Shown here: positions 24,507 to 32,418 of the stretch, in pieces
Position numbering within the stretch: the stretch's first letter is position 1
How the letters are laid out: every line of letters begins with the position of its first letter
DNA from: Mycobacterium alsense
GTDB lineage: Bacteria; Actinomycetota; Actinomycetes; Mycobacteriales; Mycobacteriaceae
Assembly: GCF_002086635.1 (NCBI RefSeq)
Contig: NZ_MVHD01000004.1
Location: forward strand, 138,001-202,000
Length of the DNA: 64,000 nucleotides
Direction of reading: 5' to 3'
Notes under the pieces: model-generated
The model's database searches: none
What the model saw: only the letters and a program-made list of their open reading frames with translations
What the model was told of the DNA's origin: nothing
Position numbers and translations under genes: made by a program

Positions 24507-25250
24507 ATGACGGCACTAGAGGGCAAGGTCGCGCTGGTGACCGGTGCCTCCTCGGGCCTGGGCGCCGAGACGGCCCGGCTGTTTTCCCGCCAGGGCGCAA
24601 CGGTTTTCGGTATCGGCCGCGACACCGCGCGGCTGGCCCAAACATTCGCCGCCGACGTCGAACGCGGTTCGTACGCATCGGTGGACATCGCGTCGGCGCG
24701 GTCCTGCAGCGACGCCATCGAGCGGTGTGTCCGCGAATTCGGCGGGCTCGACGTCCTGGTCAACATCGCCGGGCGACACCAGATGCGCCGGACGGAGTCG
24801 ATGACCGACGACGACTGGGCCGAAGACCTCGCGGTCAACCTGAACGGGCCGTTCTACCTGTGCCGCGCCGCGCTGCCCCACCTGCTGGAGCGCGGCGGCA
24901 ACATCGTCAACGTCGCCTCCATCGCCGGCGTCGAGGGCCAGGCCTACTCGGCCGGCTACTGCGCGGCCAAGCATGGGCTGATCGGGCTCACTCGCGCGCT
25001 GGCTGTCGAGTACACCGGGGATCGCTTGCGCGTCAACGCCGTATGCCCGGGCGGCATGCTCACCCCGCAAATCGAACGGTTCAGCGCGCCGGAGAACCCG
25101 AACTACGACCTGATCCTGCGCACCGCCTCGCCGCGCGGCATGATGCGGCCCGTCGACGTCGCCCACGTGATCGCGTTTCTGGCCGGCGACGCGGCGGCCG
25201 CCGTCCACGGTGCGGTCTACCGCGTCGACAACGGCAAGGGCGCCGGCTAG
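24507..25250 (+). CDS. Short-chain dehydrogenase/reductase
   Basis: A 247-residue classical SDR with the cofactor motif VTGASSGLG, the NAG-type motif (LVNIAGRH), and the catalytic Ser and Tyr-x-x-x-Lys (VASIAGVEGQAYSAGYCAAK). The ATG at 24507 has a strong Shine-Dalgarno (AGGAGG). It should oxidise or reduce an alcohol/ketone with NAD(P). Its stop overlaps the stop of the convergent MmpL gene by 4 bases. Nothing in the sequence fixes the substrate. Confidence 0.9.
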   Translation: MTALEGKVALVTGASSGLGAETARLFSRQGATVFGIGRDTARLAQTFAADVERGSYASVDIASARSCSDAIERCVREFGGLDVLVNIAGRHQMRRTESMTDDDWAEDLAVNLNGPFYLCRAALPHLLERGGNIVNVASIAGVEGQAYSAGYCAAKHGLIGLTRALAVEYTGDRLRVNAVCPGGMLTPQIERFSAPENPNYDLILRTASPRGMMRPVDVAHVIAFLAGDAAAAVHGAVYRVDNGKGAG

Positions 25251-28066
25251 GTCGGCGCCGGGCGCAGCGGGCGCGAGCGCACCAGGGTGGGCCACCAGAA
25301 CCACGGCCCGAGGATGCGCAGGATGCACGGCACCACGAACGACCGCACGATCAGCGTGTCGAGCAGCAACCCGATGCACACCGTCGAACCCACCTGACCG
25401 ATGGCCCTGAGATCGCTTGTCAGCATTGCCAACATGGTGAACGCGAACACCAGGCCCGCGGACGTCACCACACCACCGGTGCTCCCGAGCGCACGGATGA
25501 GGCCCGTGTTCAGCCCGGCGTGCAGCTCCTCCTTGACGCGGACGATCAACAGCAGGTTGTAGTCCGAGCCCACCGCCACCAGGATGATGAACGTCAGCGG
25601 CAACACCAACCAGTGCAGGGGCAGGCCGATGAGGTGTTGCCAGACGAGTATGGACAGCCCGAACGCGCCGGCATACGAGAAGGCGACCGTACCGGGAATC
25701 ACCAAGGCGGCCATCAGACTTCGCGTGAGGAACAACATGATCAAAAAGATCAGCACGAACGCGGCGATCGCCACGATCAACAGATCCGACGCCGCGTATT
25801 CTTTGATGTCCTTGTCGTTGGATCCCGAGCCGCCGATATAGATTCGCGCGCCGGCCAGCGAGGTCTCTTTCAAGATCGACGTGAGCGCCCCGGGGAACCT
25901 TTCGACGTGTTCCACGCCCTCGGGGCCCATGGCGTCGCCCTCGTGGGTGACGATGAACCGGGCGGCCTTGCCGTCCGGCGACATCAGTAGCTGCATGCCG
26001 GTCTTGACGTCGTCGTTGTCGAAACCCTCACGGGGGATGTAGAAGAAGTCGTCGCTGCGGGACCGGTCGAAGTCGAGGCCCACATTGATCATGTCGTCGA
26101 ACGTCTGGTCGGTCTGGGTGGACTGCAGTGACGACTGGCCGTAGCTGCTGACCAACAGCGCGGCCAACGCCTCGGAGTCGTCGGCGGTGAGCTTCAGCTG
26201 CGTGATGACCTGCGGCAGGATTCGGTCCACGGCCTCTAGGGACGTTTTGGCGTCGACGATGTCAGCGGCCAGGTGGTCGATGTTGTCGAGCCCGTCGAAC
26301 AGCGATCTGAACGCCCAGCAGATGGGAATGTTGAAACAGTGCCTCTCCCAGTAGAAGTAGCTCTTGACCGGGCGGAAGAAATCCTCGACGTTGGAGATTT
26401 CCTGATTCATCTCGGCGGTGATGCGTTGCAGATCCTCGACGGTGAGAACGGTCTTGTGCAGCTCGTCCGACATGTTCTGGAAATACACGATCTCTTGGCG
26501 CAATACCTCCACAGAGTGCTGCGTGATCTGCGCCTGCTGGTCGGTATTGGCGTTTTGCTGCTTGTTGAACGGAAGCTGCTGACCGTTGCCGCTGCCCTGC
26601 GTGGTGAACAAGTAGGGCAACGTCGCATGTTCCAGGGGCCGGCCCAGGGGCCGGGTGATGCTTTGCACCATCGCGACCCCGGGAAGGCGAATGAGGCTCT
26701 TGGCCGCCCGGTCCAACGAGATGAAGTCTGCCGAGTTCCGCATGTCGTGATCGGTCTCGATCATCAGCATCTCGGAGAACAGTTTGCTCTTCGGGAAGTG
26801 GCGATCCGCCGCCGCAAAGCCCTGATTGGCGGGGGCATCGGCCGGCTGGTACGAGCGGTCGTCGTAGTTCTGCCGGTACGTCGGCACGAAGATCGCACCG
26901 ATCATGACGACGGCGGCGCTGGCCGCGAGGATCGGCACCGGCCAGCGCACCACGCTCGCCCCGATCCGCCGGTACAGCTGCGCCTTGGCCTTTTGCTTCG
27001 GGTCAAAGAGCCCGAAAAGGCTGCCGACGGTCAAGACGGCCGGCCCGAGCGTCAGCGCCGCCGCGATGTTGAAGAGCATGGCGATGCCAACCGCCGGCCC
27101 CATGGTGTGGAAGTAGTTGAGCCGCGCGAACGTCAGGCAGGCACACGCCGCCGCGATCGTCAGCCCGGAGCCGATGATGATGGGCGTGACGCCCTTGTAC
27201 GCGGTGTAAAACGCGTCTTCCCTGCTCTCGCCGGACTGTCGGGCCTCGTGATAGCGACCCATCAGGAAGATGCCGTAATCCGTTCCGGCGCCCAGGGTCA
27301 GCGCGACCACGATGTTCACGGCGAACGACGAGAGTTCGATGTACCCGTAGTGCCCGAGGGTTGCGATGACGCCCTTCGCGACCAGCATTTCGATCAGGAC
27401 ACTGAGCAGCGGCACCAGCACGGTGGGGACCGAGCGGTACACCAGCAGCAACATCACGACGATGAGACAGACCGTCACGATCGTGATGTTGTTCAGGCTC
27501 GAATTGGCGATGGCCACGGTATCCGAGGCGAGCGGGGCCGCGCCGCTGACGTAGACCTTGAGCCCCGGCGGCGGCGCGACGTTCGCGACGATGTGCCGAA
27601 CGGCGTTGACGGACTCGTTCGCTTGCATCTGACCGATATCGCCCGCGAGCCGCAACAGCACGTAGGCCGCCTTGCCGTCGACGCTTTGCGCTCCCGCCGC
27701 GGTGATCGGCTTGCCCCACAGGTCCATGACGTACTGCACATGCTCGGGGTCCCGCTTCAGCCGGCGCACCAAATCGTCGTAGTAGCGGTGGTCCGCTTCG
27801 CCCAACGGCCGATTGGCCTCCAACACGAGCATGGTCAGGTTGGTCGAGTCGGACTCGTGGAACTTCTCACCGATGCGCAGCAACGCCCGCTGCGACGGCG
27901 CGTAGTGCGGGACCATCGACCCGGCGAGTTCTTCGGCAACCCGCTCCACCTGCGGGATGAAGGTGTTCGTCGACACCGCGAGCAGGGCCCAAAAAAAGAT
28001 GATGGGTATGGCGAGGACGCGAACCATTCGGGGGACGAACGGTCGTTTCGTTCGGGGCGCGGTCAT
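25247..28066 (-). CDS. MmpL-family RND transporter
   Basis: A 939-residue inner-membrane lipid/siderophore exporter of the MmpL branch of RND proteins. The start at 28064-28066 overlaps the MmpS stop as ATGA. The topology is as expected: one N-terminal membrane helix, a periplasmic domain, a helix bundle, a second large periplasmic domain with a coiled-coil-like stretch (about residues 470-640), and a second bundle. The two proton-relay Asp-Tyr pairs are seen as GTDYGIFLMGRYHEAR and GSDYNLLLIVRVKEE. Length and the coupled MmpS match the MmpL4/MmpL5 type, which in M. tuberculosis export mycobactins. The mbt genes begin about 2 kb away, so export of mycobactin or a related lipid is a fair inference. 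Confidence 0.92.
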   Translation of the reverse strand: MTAPRTKRPFVPRMVRVLAIPIIFFWALLAVSTNTFIPQVERVAEELAGSMVPHYAPSQRALLRIGEKFHESDSTNLTMLVLEANRPLGEADHRYYDDLVRRLKRDPEHVQYVMDLWGKPITAAGAQSVDGKAAYVLLRLAGDIGQMQANESVNAVRHIVANVAPPPGLKVYVSGAAPLASDTVAIANSSLNNITIVTVCLIVVMLLLVYRSVPTVLVPLLSVLIEMLVAKGVIATLGHYGYIELSSFAVNIVVALTLGAGTDYGIFLMGRYHEARQSGESREDAFYTAYKGVTPIIIGSGLTIAAACACLTFARLNYFHTMGPAVGIAMLFNIAAALTLGPAVLTVGSLFGLFDPKQKAKAQLYRRIGASVVRWPVPILAASAAVVMIGAIFVPTYRQNYDDRSYQPADAPANQGFAAADRHFPKSKLFSEMLMIETDHDMRNSADFISLDRAAKSLIRLPGVAMVQSITRPLGRPLEHATLPYLFTTQGSGNGQQLPFNKQQNANTDQQAQITQHSVEVLRQEIVYFQNMSDELHKTVLTVEDLQRITAEMNQEISNVEDFFRPVKSYFYWERHCFNIPICWAFRSLFDGLDNIDHLAADIVDAKTSLEAVDRILPQVITQLKLTADDSEALAALLVSSYGQSSLQSTQTDQTFDDMINVGLDFDRSRSDDFFYIPREGFDNDDVKTGMQLLMSPDGKAARFIVTHEGDAMGPEGVEHVERFPGALTSILKETSLAGARIYIGGSGSNDKDIKEYAASDLLIVAIAAFVLIFLIMLFLTRSLMAALVIPGTVAFSYAGAFGLSILVWQHLIGLPLHWLVLPLTFIILVAVGSDYNLLLIVRVKEELHAGLNTGLIRALGSTGGVVTSAGLVFAFTMLAMLTSDLRAIGQVGSTVCIGLLLDTLIVRSFVVPCILRILGPWFWWPTLVRSRPLRPAPT

Positions 28067-28506
28067 GCGGATTTCACTAGGCAAAAGACGTGCGCATCCT
28101 GATGGGTATCGGACTGTTCAGCGCGGACAACGCCATTCACCAGCATCCGGCAGCCGAGCTGACCGCCGTGGACCTGCGCCGAGATACTGCCGGAGACGAC
28201 GGTGAGCGTGGTCGTCTCCGTGTGCGACCACGGCAGGGTCGTGATATCGACCTTGTGCGGATGACCGTCGATATCCACGTAAACCAGCATCCCGCCTTCC
28301 CCTACGGAACCGAAGACCTCGTACGTCATGTTTTTGGGCGTGAACTGCTCGGGCGCGGCCGGCCCGTTGACCGTGATGACGGGCGGGGGAGCGGAGAACT
28401 GGTGCACCTTCCACATGCCCACGGCACCGACACTCAGCGCAACGACGGCAACCAACGGCATCCAGACGCGCGCCAAGACAGTCCTGCCGACCGACCGGGG
28501 GCTCAC
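28063..28506 (-). CDS. MmpS-family accessory membrane protein
   Basis: A 147-residue MmpS protein. The GTG at 28504-28506 is chosen because AAAGGTGA precedes it and the length then matches the family. It has a short cytoplasmic N-terminus, one membrane helix (WMPLVAVVALSVGAVGMW) and a periplasmic beta-sandwich domain (ITVNGPAAPEQFTPKNMTYEVFG to the C-terminus LVNGVVRAEQ). MmpS proteins work with the partner MmpL as periplasmic adaptors. It overlaps the MmpL start, so the two are translated together. A short inverted repeat sits about 33 bases upstream of the start. Confidence 0.9.
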   Translation of the reverse strand: MSPRSVGRTVLARVWMPLVAVVALSVGAVGMWKVHQFSAPPPVITVNGPAAPEQFTPKNMTYEVFGSVGEGGMLVYVDIDGHPHKVDITTLPWSHTETTTLTVVSGSISAQVHGGQLGCRMLVNGVVRAEQSDTHQDAHVFCLVKSA

Positions 28507-28538
28507 TCGATCACCTTTCGCACGACGCCCGTCGCATA

Positions 28539-28551
28539 TCAACTAGGTTGA
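28539..28551. promoter_or_regulatory. Short inverted repeat upstream of mmpS, candidate operator
   Basis: TCAAC-TAG-GTTGA, 5-base arms with a 3-base centre, embedded in the longer near-symmetric stretch CATATCAAC...GTTGACATATG. It lies upstream of the mmpS-mmpL operon, where a TetR-type repressor site is common. It does not match the IdeR box consensus. Confidence 0.4.
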
Positions 28552-28626
28552 CATATGGTCGCGAAAAGACTATCACCCGTCGATGTTGTCGACAAAGCGG
28601 GCCCGCCACGCCAAATACCTGCCGCT

Positions 28627-29064
28627 TCAAGACATTTTCTGCAGCCGGCCCCTGAGCCGTGCGCTGCGCAGAATCTGAGCGGCCTGGATGGTGGCGGCAA
28701 ACATGGGAAAGGCCCCGAGGAACGTCCGTTCGGAGGGCGTCGCCCCGTGCAGGTGGTAGAGGCTGCCGAACACATAAAAGCAGCCGATCATGAATAGCGC
28801 GCCGGGGATGCCGAACGCCATCGGGAAACTACGGATAGCGACGATCTGCTTGGCATATTCCGCCTCGTCGGGCGACATGGGTTCGCGTTTGCGCACTTTA
28901 TGCACCACGGCCTTGGCGCTGCCGATTTCCTCGCCGATCGGGGCGGTCGTCCGGTCGCCCAGCCGCTTCACATACACGGTCGCGACGGCCGCGAACACCA
29001 ACGACAGCCCCAGCGCCAGGACGGTCAGAAATCCCCATAGACCCGATTCCAGTGTTCCGCTCAT
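28627..29064 (-). CDS. Small integral membrane protein of unknown function
   Basis: A 145-residue protein with an N-terminal membrane helix (GLWGFLTVLALGLSLVFAAVAT), a charged middle stretch (KRLGDRTTAPIGEEIG to MSPDEAEYAKQIVAIR) and a second hydrophobic pair (PMAFGIPGALFMIGCFYVFGSLY and TFLGAFPMFAATIQAAQIL). Two to three membrane passes are likely. It is on the same strand as mmpS-mmpL but upstream of their promoter region, so it probably has its own transcript. I do not recognise the family. Confidence 0.75.
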   Translation of the reverse strand: MSGTLESGLWGFLTVLALGLSLVFAAVATVYVKRLGDRTTAPIGEEIGSAKAVVHKVRKREPMSPDEAEYAKQIVAIRSFPMAFGIPGALFMIGCFYVFGSLYHLHGATPSERTFLGAFPMFAATIQAAQILRSARLRGRLQKMS

Positions 29065-29224
29065 GAAGAATCCTCACGGTCGGTCATCGAAGACTGCCGC
29101 AAACGCTACTCCAATCGGGCCGGTAACGGTTCGGGCACGTTTCGGTCGCCGCGCGACACGTCATGCGGCGCCGCGGTTCCCGTGATCGACAATGCGGGCA
29201 TGACGCAATCGCGGGAGCCCGGCG

Positions 29225-30673
29225 TTGGCGCGTGAGATCTCGCGGCAGGCGTTTCTGCGGGGCGCCGCCGGGGCGCTGGCGGCCGGGGCGGTGTTCGGAT
29301 CGGGCCGGGTCGGCGCGGTCCGCGCCACCGCCGCCCCGAACGCCGCGGGCTGGGACGGTCTTTCCACCGCCCTGGGCGGCAAGGTGCTACTGCCGGACAG
29401 CCCCCAATTCGCCGGGGCCAAGCAGGTTTTCAACACCAACTGCAACGGCCTCACGCCCGCGGCGGTGGTGACGCCGACCTCGGCGGCCGACGTGCAAAAG
29501 GCCATGGCCTTCGCCGCCGCCCACAACCTCAAGGTCGCTCCGCGCAGCGGTGGGCACTCCTACATCGGGGCGTCCACGGCGAACGGAACCATGGTGCTCG
29601 ACCTGCGTCAGCTGCCCGGGGATGCCCACTACGACGCCTCCACCGGGCAGATCACGGTGACGCCGGCGACGACCCTGTACACGATGCACCGCACGCTGGC
29701 CGCGGTGGGCCGGGGCGTCCCGACGGGCACCTGCCCGTCGGTCGGCGCCGCGGGCCACGCGCTGGGCGGCGGGATGGGCGCCCAGTCCCGGCACGCGGGC
29801 CTGCTCTGCGACCAGTTGACGTCGGCGTCGGTGGTGCTGCCCAACGGCCAGGCGGTCACCGCGTCCCCGGCCAGCAACCCCGACCTGTTCTGGGCGCTGC
29901 GCGGCGGCGGTGGCGGAAACTTCGGCGTCACCACCGCGCTGACCTTCGCGACGTTCCCCACGACGGACGTCGACGCGGTGAACCTCAACTTCCCGCCGCA
30001 GTCGTTCGCGCAGGTCCTCGTCGGCTGGCAGAACTGGCTGCGCACCGCCGACCAGAACAGCTGGGCCCTGGCCGACGCCACCGTCGACGCGATGGGCACC
30101 CACTGCCGGATCCTGGCGACCTGCCCGGCCGGATCGGGCGCCGGCGTGTCGGCGGCCATCGTCAAGGCGGTGGGTTTGCAGCCGACCGGCACCGAGAGCC
30201 ACACGTTCAACTACCTGGATCTGGTGAACTATCTGGCCGTCGGGAACCTCAACCCGTCGCCCCTCGGCTATGTCGGCGGGTCCGACGTGTTCACGACGAT
30301 CACCCCCGCGGCCGCCCAGGGGATCGCGTCGGCGGTCGAGGCGTTTCCCCGCGGCGCGGGCCGCATGCTGGCGATCATGCACGCCCTCGACGGGGCCCTG
30401 GCCACCGTGGCACCCGGGGCGACCGCCTACCCGTGGCGGCGGCAGTCCGCGCTGGTGCAGTGGTACGTCGAAACCGGCGACCCGGCCGCGGCGACGAGCT
30501 GGCTGCAGACGGCTCACCAAGCCGTGCGGGGCTATTCGGTGGGCGGCTACGTGAATTATCTCGAGGCCAACCAGCCCGCGTCCCGGTACTTCGGCCCGAA
30601 CCTGGCACGGCTGAGCGCCGTGCGGCAGAGGTACGACCCCGGCCGGGTCATGTTCTCGGGGCTGAACTTCTAG
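29225..30673 (+). CDS. Bicovalent FAD-linked oxidase (berberine bridge enzyme-like)
   Basis: A 482-residue secreted or cell-envelope oxidase of the FAD-binding PCMH/BBE family. A TTG start at 29225 gives a signal-like N-terminus (SRQAFLRGAAGALAAGAVFG) that resembles a Tat signal but has RQ in place of twin Arg. The FAD domain has H111 in RSGGHSY and C170 in GTCPSVGAAGHALGGG, the two residues that bind the flavin at both positions in bicovalent members. The C-terminal BBE motif is NYLEANQPASRYFG...YDPGRVMFSGLNF-like. The gene is convergent with mbtA with a 4-base overlap. It may oxidise sugars, alcohols or a secondary metabolite; a role in siderophore tailoring is only a guess. Confidence 0.88.
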   Translation: MAREISRQAFLRGAAGALAAGAVFGSGRVGAVRATAAPNAAGWDGLSTALGGKVLLPDSPQFAGAKQVFNTNCNGLTPAAVVTPTSAADVQKAMAFAAAHNLKVAPRSGGHSYIGASTANGTMVLDLRQLPGDAHYDASTGQITVTPATTLYTMHRTLAAVGRGVPTGTCPSVGAAGHALGGGMGAQSRHAGLLCDQLTSASVVLPNGQAVTASPASNPDLFWALRGGGGGNFGVTTALTFATFPTTDVDAVNLNFPPQSFAQVLVGWQNWLRTADQNSWALADATVDAMGTHCRILATCPAGSGAGVSAAIVKAVGLQPTGTESHTFNYLDLVNYLAVGNLNPSPLGYVGGSDVFTTITPAAAQGIASAVEAFPRGAGRMLAIMHALDGALATVAPGATAYPWRRQSALVQWYVETGDPAAATSWLQTAHQAVRGYSVGGYVNYLEANQPASRYFGPNLARLSAVRQRYDPGRVMFSGLNF

Positions 30674-32307
30674 CCGCCGACCTGGCGGGCGATCGCCTTC
30701 TTGTCGATCTTGCCGATCGGCGTGGTGGGCAGCGCCGCCAGCGCGACCAGCACGTCGGGCCGGGCGTGGGCCGCCACCCCGCGCCGGTCGAGGTGGGCGT
30801 TCAGCTCCGCCAGTGTCAACGAGGGTCCCGCGAAAACTATAGCGGCACAGATCTTTTCGCCCAGATAGGGGTCGGGTAGCGGCACCGCCGCGGCGGATCG
30901 GACCGCGGGGTGGCTGAGCAGGTGCTCCTCGAGGTCGGGCGCGGCGATGGTTTCGCCGCCGCGGCAGATGATGTCCTTGACCCGCCCGGTGACCACCAGG
31001 TTGCCGTCGGGCCTGCGGCGCACCAGGTCACCGCTGCGGTAGAAGCCCTCGGGGTCGAAGCTGCGCTCGTTGTCGCGTTCGGCCCGGAAGTAGCCGTTGA
31101 GCGTGTACGGCCCGCGCACCAGCAGCTCCCCCTCCTCGCCGGCCGGCACCGGCTCGCCCGCGCCGTCGACGATGCGCAGTTCGTCGTCGGCGCACAGCGG
31201 TCGCCCCTGGGTGTGCTCGACGATGTCGGGGGGATCGCCCGGGCGGGTGAAGCACAGCAGGCCCTCCGCCATCCCGAACACCTGCTGCAGGTTGGGCGTC
31301 AGCGCGGCGCGCACCAGGCGCGCGTCGGCCGGCTCCAGCCGGGCACCCCCAACCTGCAGCAGCCGCAACGACTTTGGCGTCACCGGCTCCCACTCGCAGG
31401 CCTGCGCCCACAGCTTGGCCAGCGCCGGAACCAGGGCGGTGACCGTGACACCGTGCCGTTCGATCGCGGCGAAGGCGGCCTCCGGGCTGGCGTCGGCGCC
31501 GAACACCGTCGTGGCGCCCGCGGTCATCGCGCCCAGCAGGCCCGGACACGCCAGCGGAAAGTTGTGGCCGGCGGGCAGCACCGCGAGGTACACGTCGTCG
31601 GCGCCCAGCCCGCAGACCTCGGCGCTGGCGGTCGCGTTGAACACGTAGTCGTCGTGGGTGCGCGGGATCAGCTTGGGCGTGCCGGTGGTGCCGCCGGACA
31701 CCAAAAGCAGGGCCGGGCTCGCGGGATCGGCCGGCGGCGCCGAGGCCGTCACCGCCGGGTCGGGGTCTTCGCCGCACAGGCGCGTCCACGGGATGAAGCC
31801 CCCGGGGTCGCCGTCGACGACGACGTGCTGGAGCGCGGGGTGATCGCCGACAAGGCCGCGGGCCATCGCGCGGTAGTCGAAACCGCCTGCGGCGTCGGGT
31901 ATCAAGAGCACGGTCGCCGCACTCAGCGCGGCGAAATGCCCCAATTCGGCGGCCCGGTGGCCGGGCAGGCACATCACCGGGATCGCCCCCGCCCGCAACA
32001 GCCCGAACAGCGCCACCGCGAACCGGCAACCGTTGGGCAGTTGCAGCAACGCGCGGTCGCCCGGGGCGATGCCCAGGCGCCGCAGCCCGGCCGCGGCGCG
32101 GTCGGCCCGCTCGTCGAGTTGGGCGTAGCTCAATCCGGCGTCCGCCGCCGCGTCGATGACGGCGAGCTTTTCGGGCCAACGCCGGGCCGCGTCGGACAGG
32201 ATGGTGTCCAGGGCTCGCCCGGTCCAATAGCCCGCCGCCCGGTAGGACGCGGCCCGGTCGGCCGGGAACGGCACGAACCCGGGCGGCTGGGCGGTGTGCG
32301 GGGCCAT
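30670..32307 (-). CDS. mbtA: MbtA, salicyl-AMP ligase
   Basis: A 545-residue stand-alone adenylation enzyme that activates salicylate as the acyl-AMP and loads it onto the aryl-carrier domain of MbtB, the first step of mycobactin assembly. The sequence from GFVPFPADRAASYRAAGYW onward matches M. tuberculosis MbtA closely. The ATG at 32305-32307 follows GGAG; the frame is open further upstream but has no start support. Motifs: LLLVSGGTTGTPKLIPRTHDDYVFN, AGHNFPLACPG (aryl-acid pocket), FGMAEGLLCFTR, FYRSGDLVRR, GRVKDIICRGGETIAAPDLEE and PIGKIDKKAIA (catalytic Lys). It is divergent from mbtB across an IdeR-like box, so both should be repressed by iron. Confidence 0.97.
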   Translation of the reverse strand: MAPHTAQPPGFVPFPADRAASYRAAGYWTGRALDTILSDAARRWPEKLAVIDAAADAGLSYAQLDERADRAAAGLRRLGIAPGDRALLQLPNGCRFAVALFGLLRAGAIPVMCLPGHRAAELGHFAALSAATVLLIPDAAGGFDYRAMARGLVGDHPALQHVVVDGDPGGFIPWTRLCGEDPDPAVTASAPPADPASPALLLVSGGTTGTPKLIPRTHDDYVFNATASAEVCGLGADDVYLAVLPAGHNFPLACPGLLGAMTAGATTVFGADASPEAAFAAIERHGVTVTALVPALAKLWAQACEWEPVTPKSLRLLQVGGARLEPADARLVRAALTPNLQQVFGMAEGLLCFTRPGDPPDIVEHTQGRPLCADDELRIVDGAGEPVPAGEEGELLVRGPYTLNGYFRAERDNERSFDPEGFYRSGDLVRRRPDGNLVVTGRVKDIICRGGETIAAPDLEEHLLSHPAVRSAAAVPLPDPYLGEKICAAIVFAGPSLTLAELNAHLDRRGVAAHARPDVLVALAALPTTPIGKIDKKAIARQVGG

Positions 32308-32386
32308 CGGTCTCCAAAGGGGTTTGCCGGGTTGGCGGGGGTCGGTAGCGGCGGCGTAGGGATCGAGGATAGGGTAACCGAGCAAG

Positions 32387-32405
32387 TTAGGGCAGCCTTT
32401 GCTAA
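32387..32405. promoter_or_regulatory. IdeR-type iron box between mbtA and mbtB
   Basis: TTAGGGCAGCCTTTGCTAA, 19 bases, matches 13 of 19 positions of the IdeR/DtxR box TTAGGTTAGGCTAACCTAA including both outer TTAGG/CTAA ends. It lies in the mbtA-mbtB divergent promoter, 13 bases before the mbtB start and 79 bases before mbtA. Iron-bound IdeR is known to repress mycobactin genes at such boxes in M. tuberculosis. Confidence 0.8.
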
Positions 32406-32418
32406 TTCAGGAGGATTC

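Noticed and set aside
28548..28576. TTGACA and TATCAC spaced 17 bases apart on the plus strand
   Set aside because: No gene starts downstream on that strand; the next gene is on the minus strand. Kept only as part of the inverted-repeat region.
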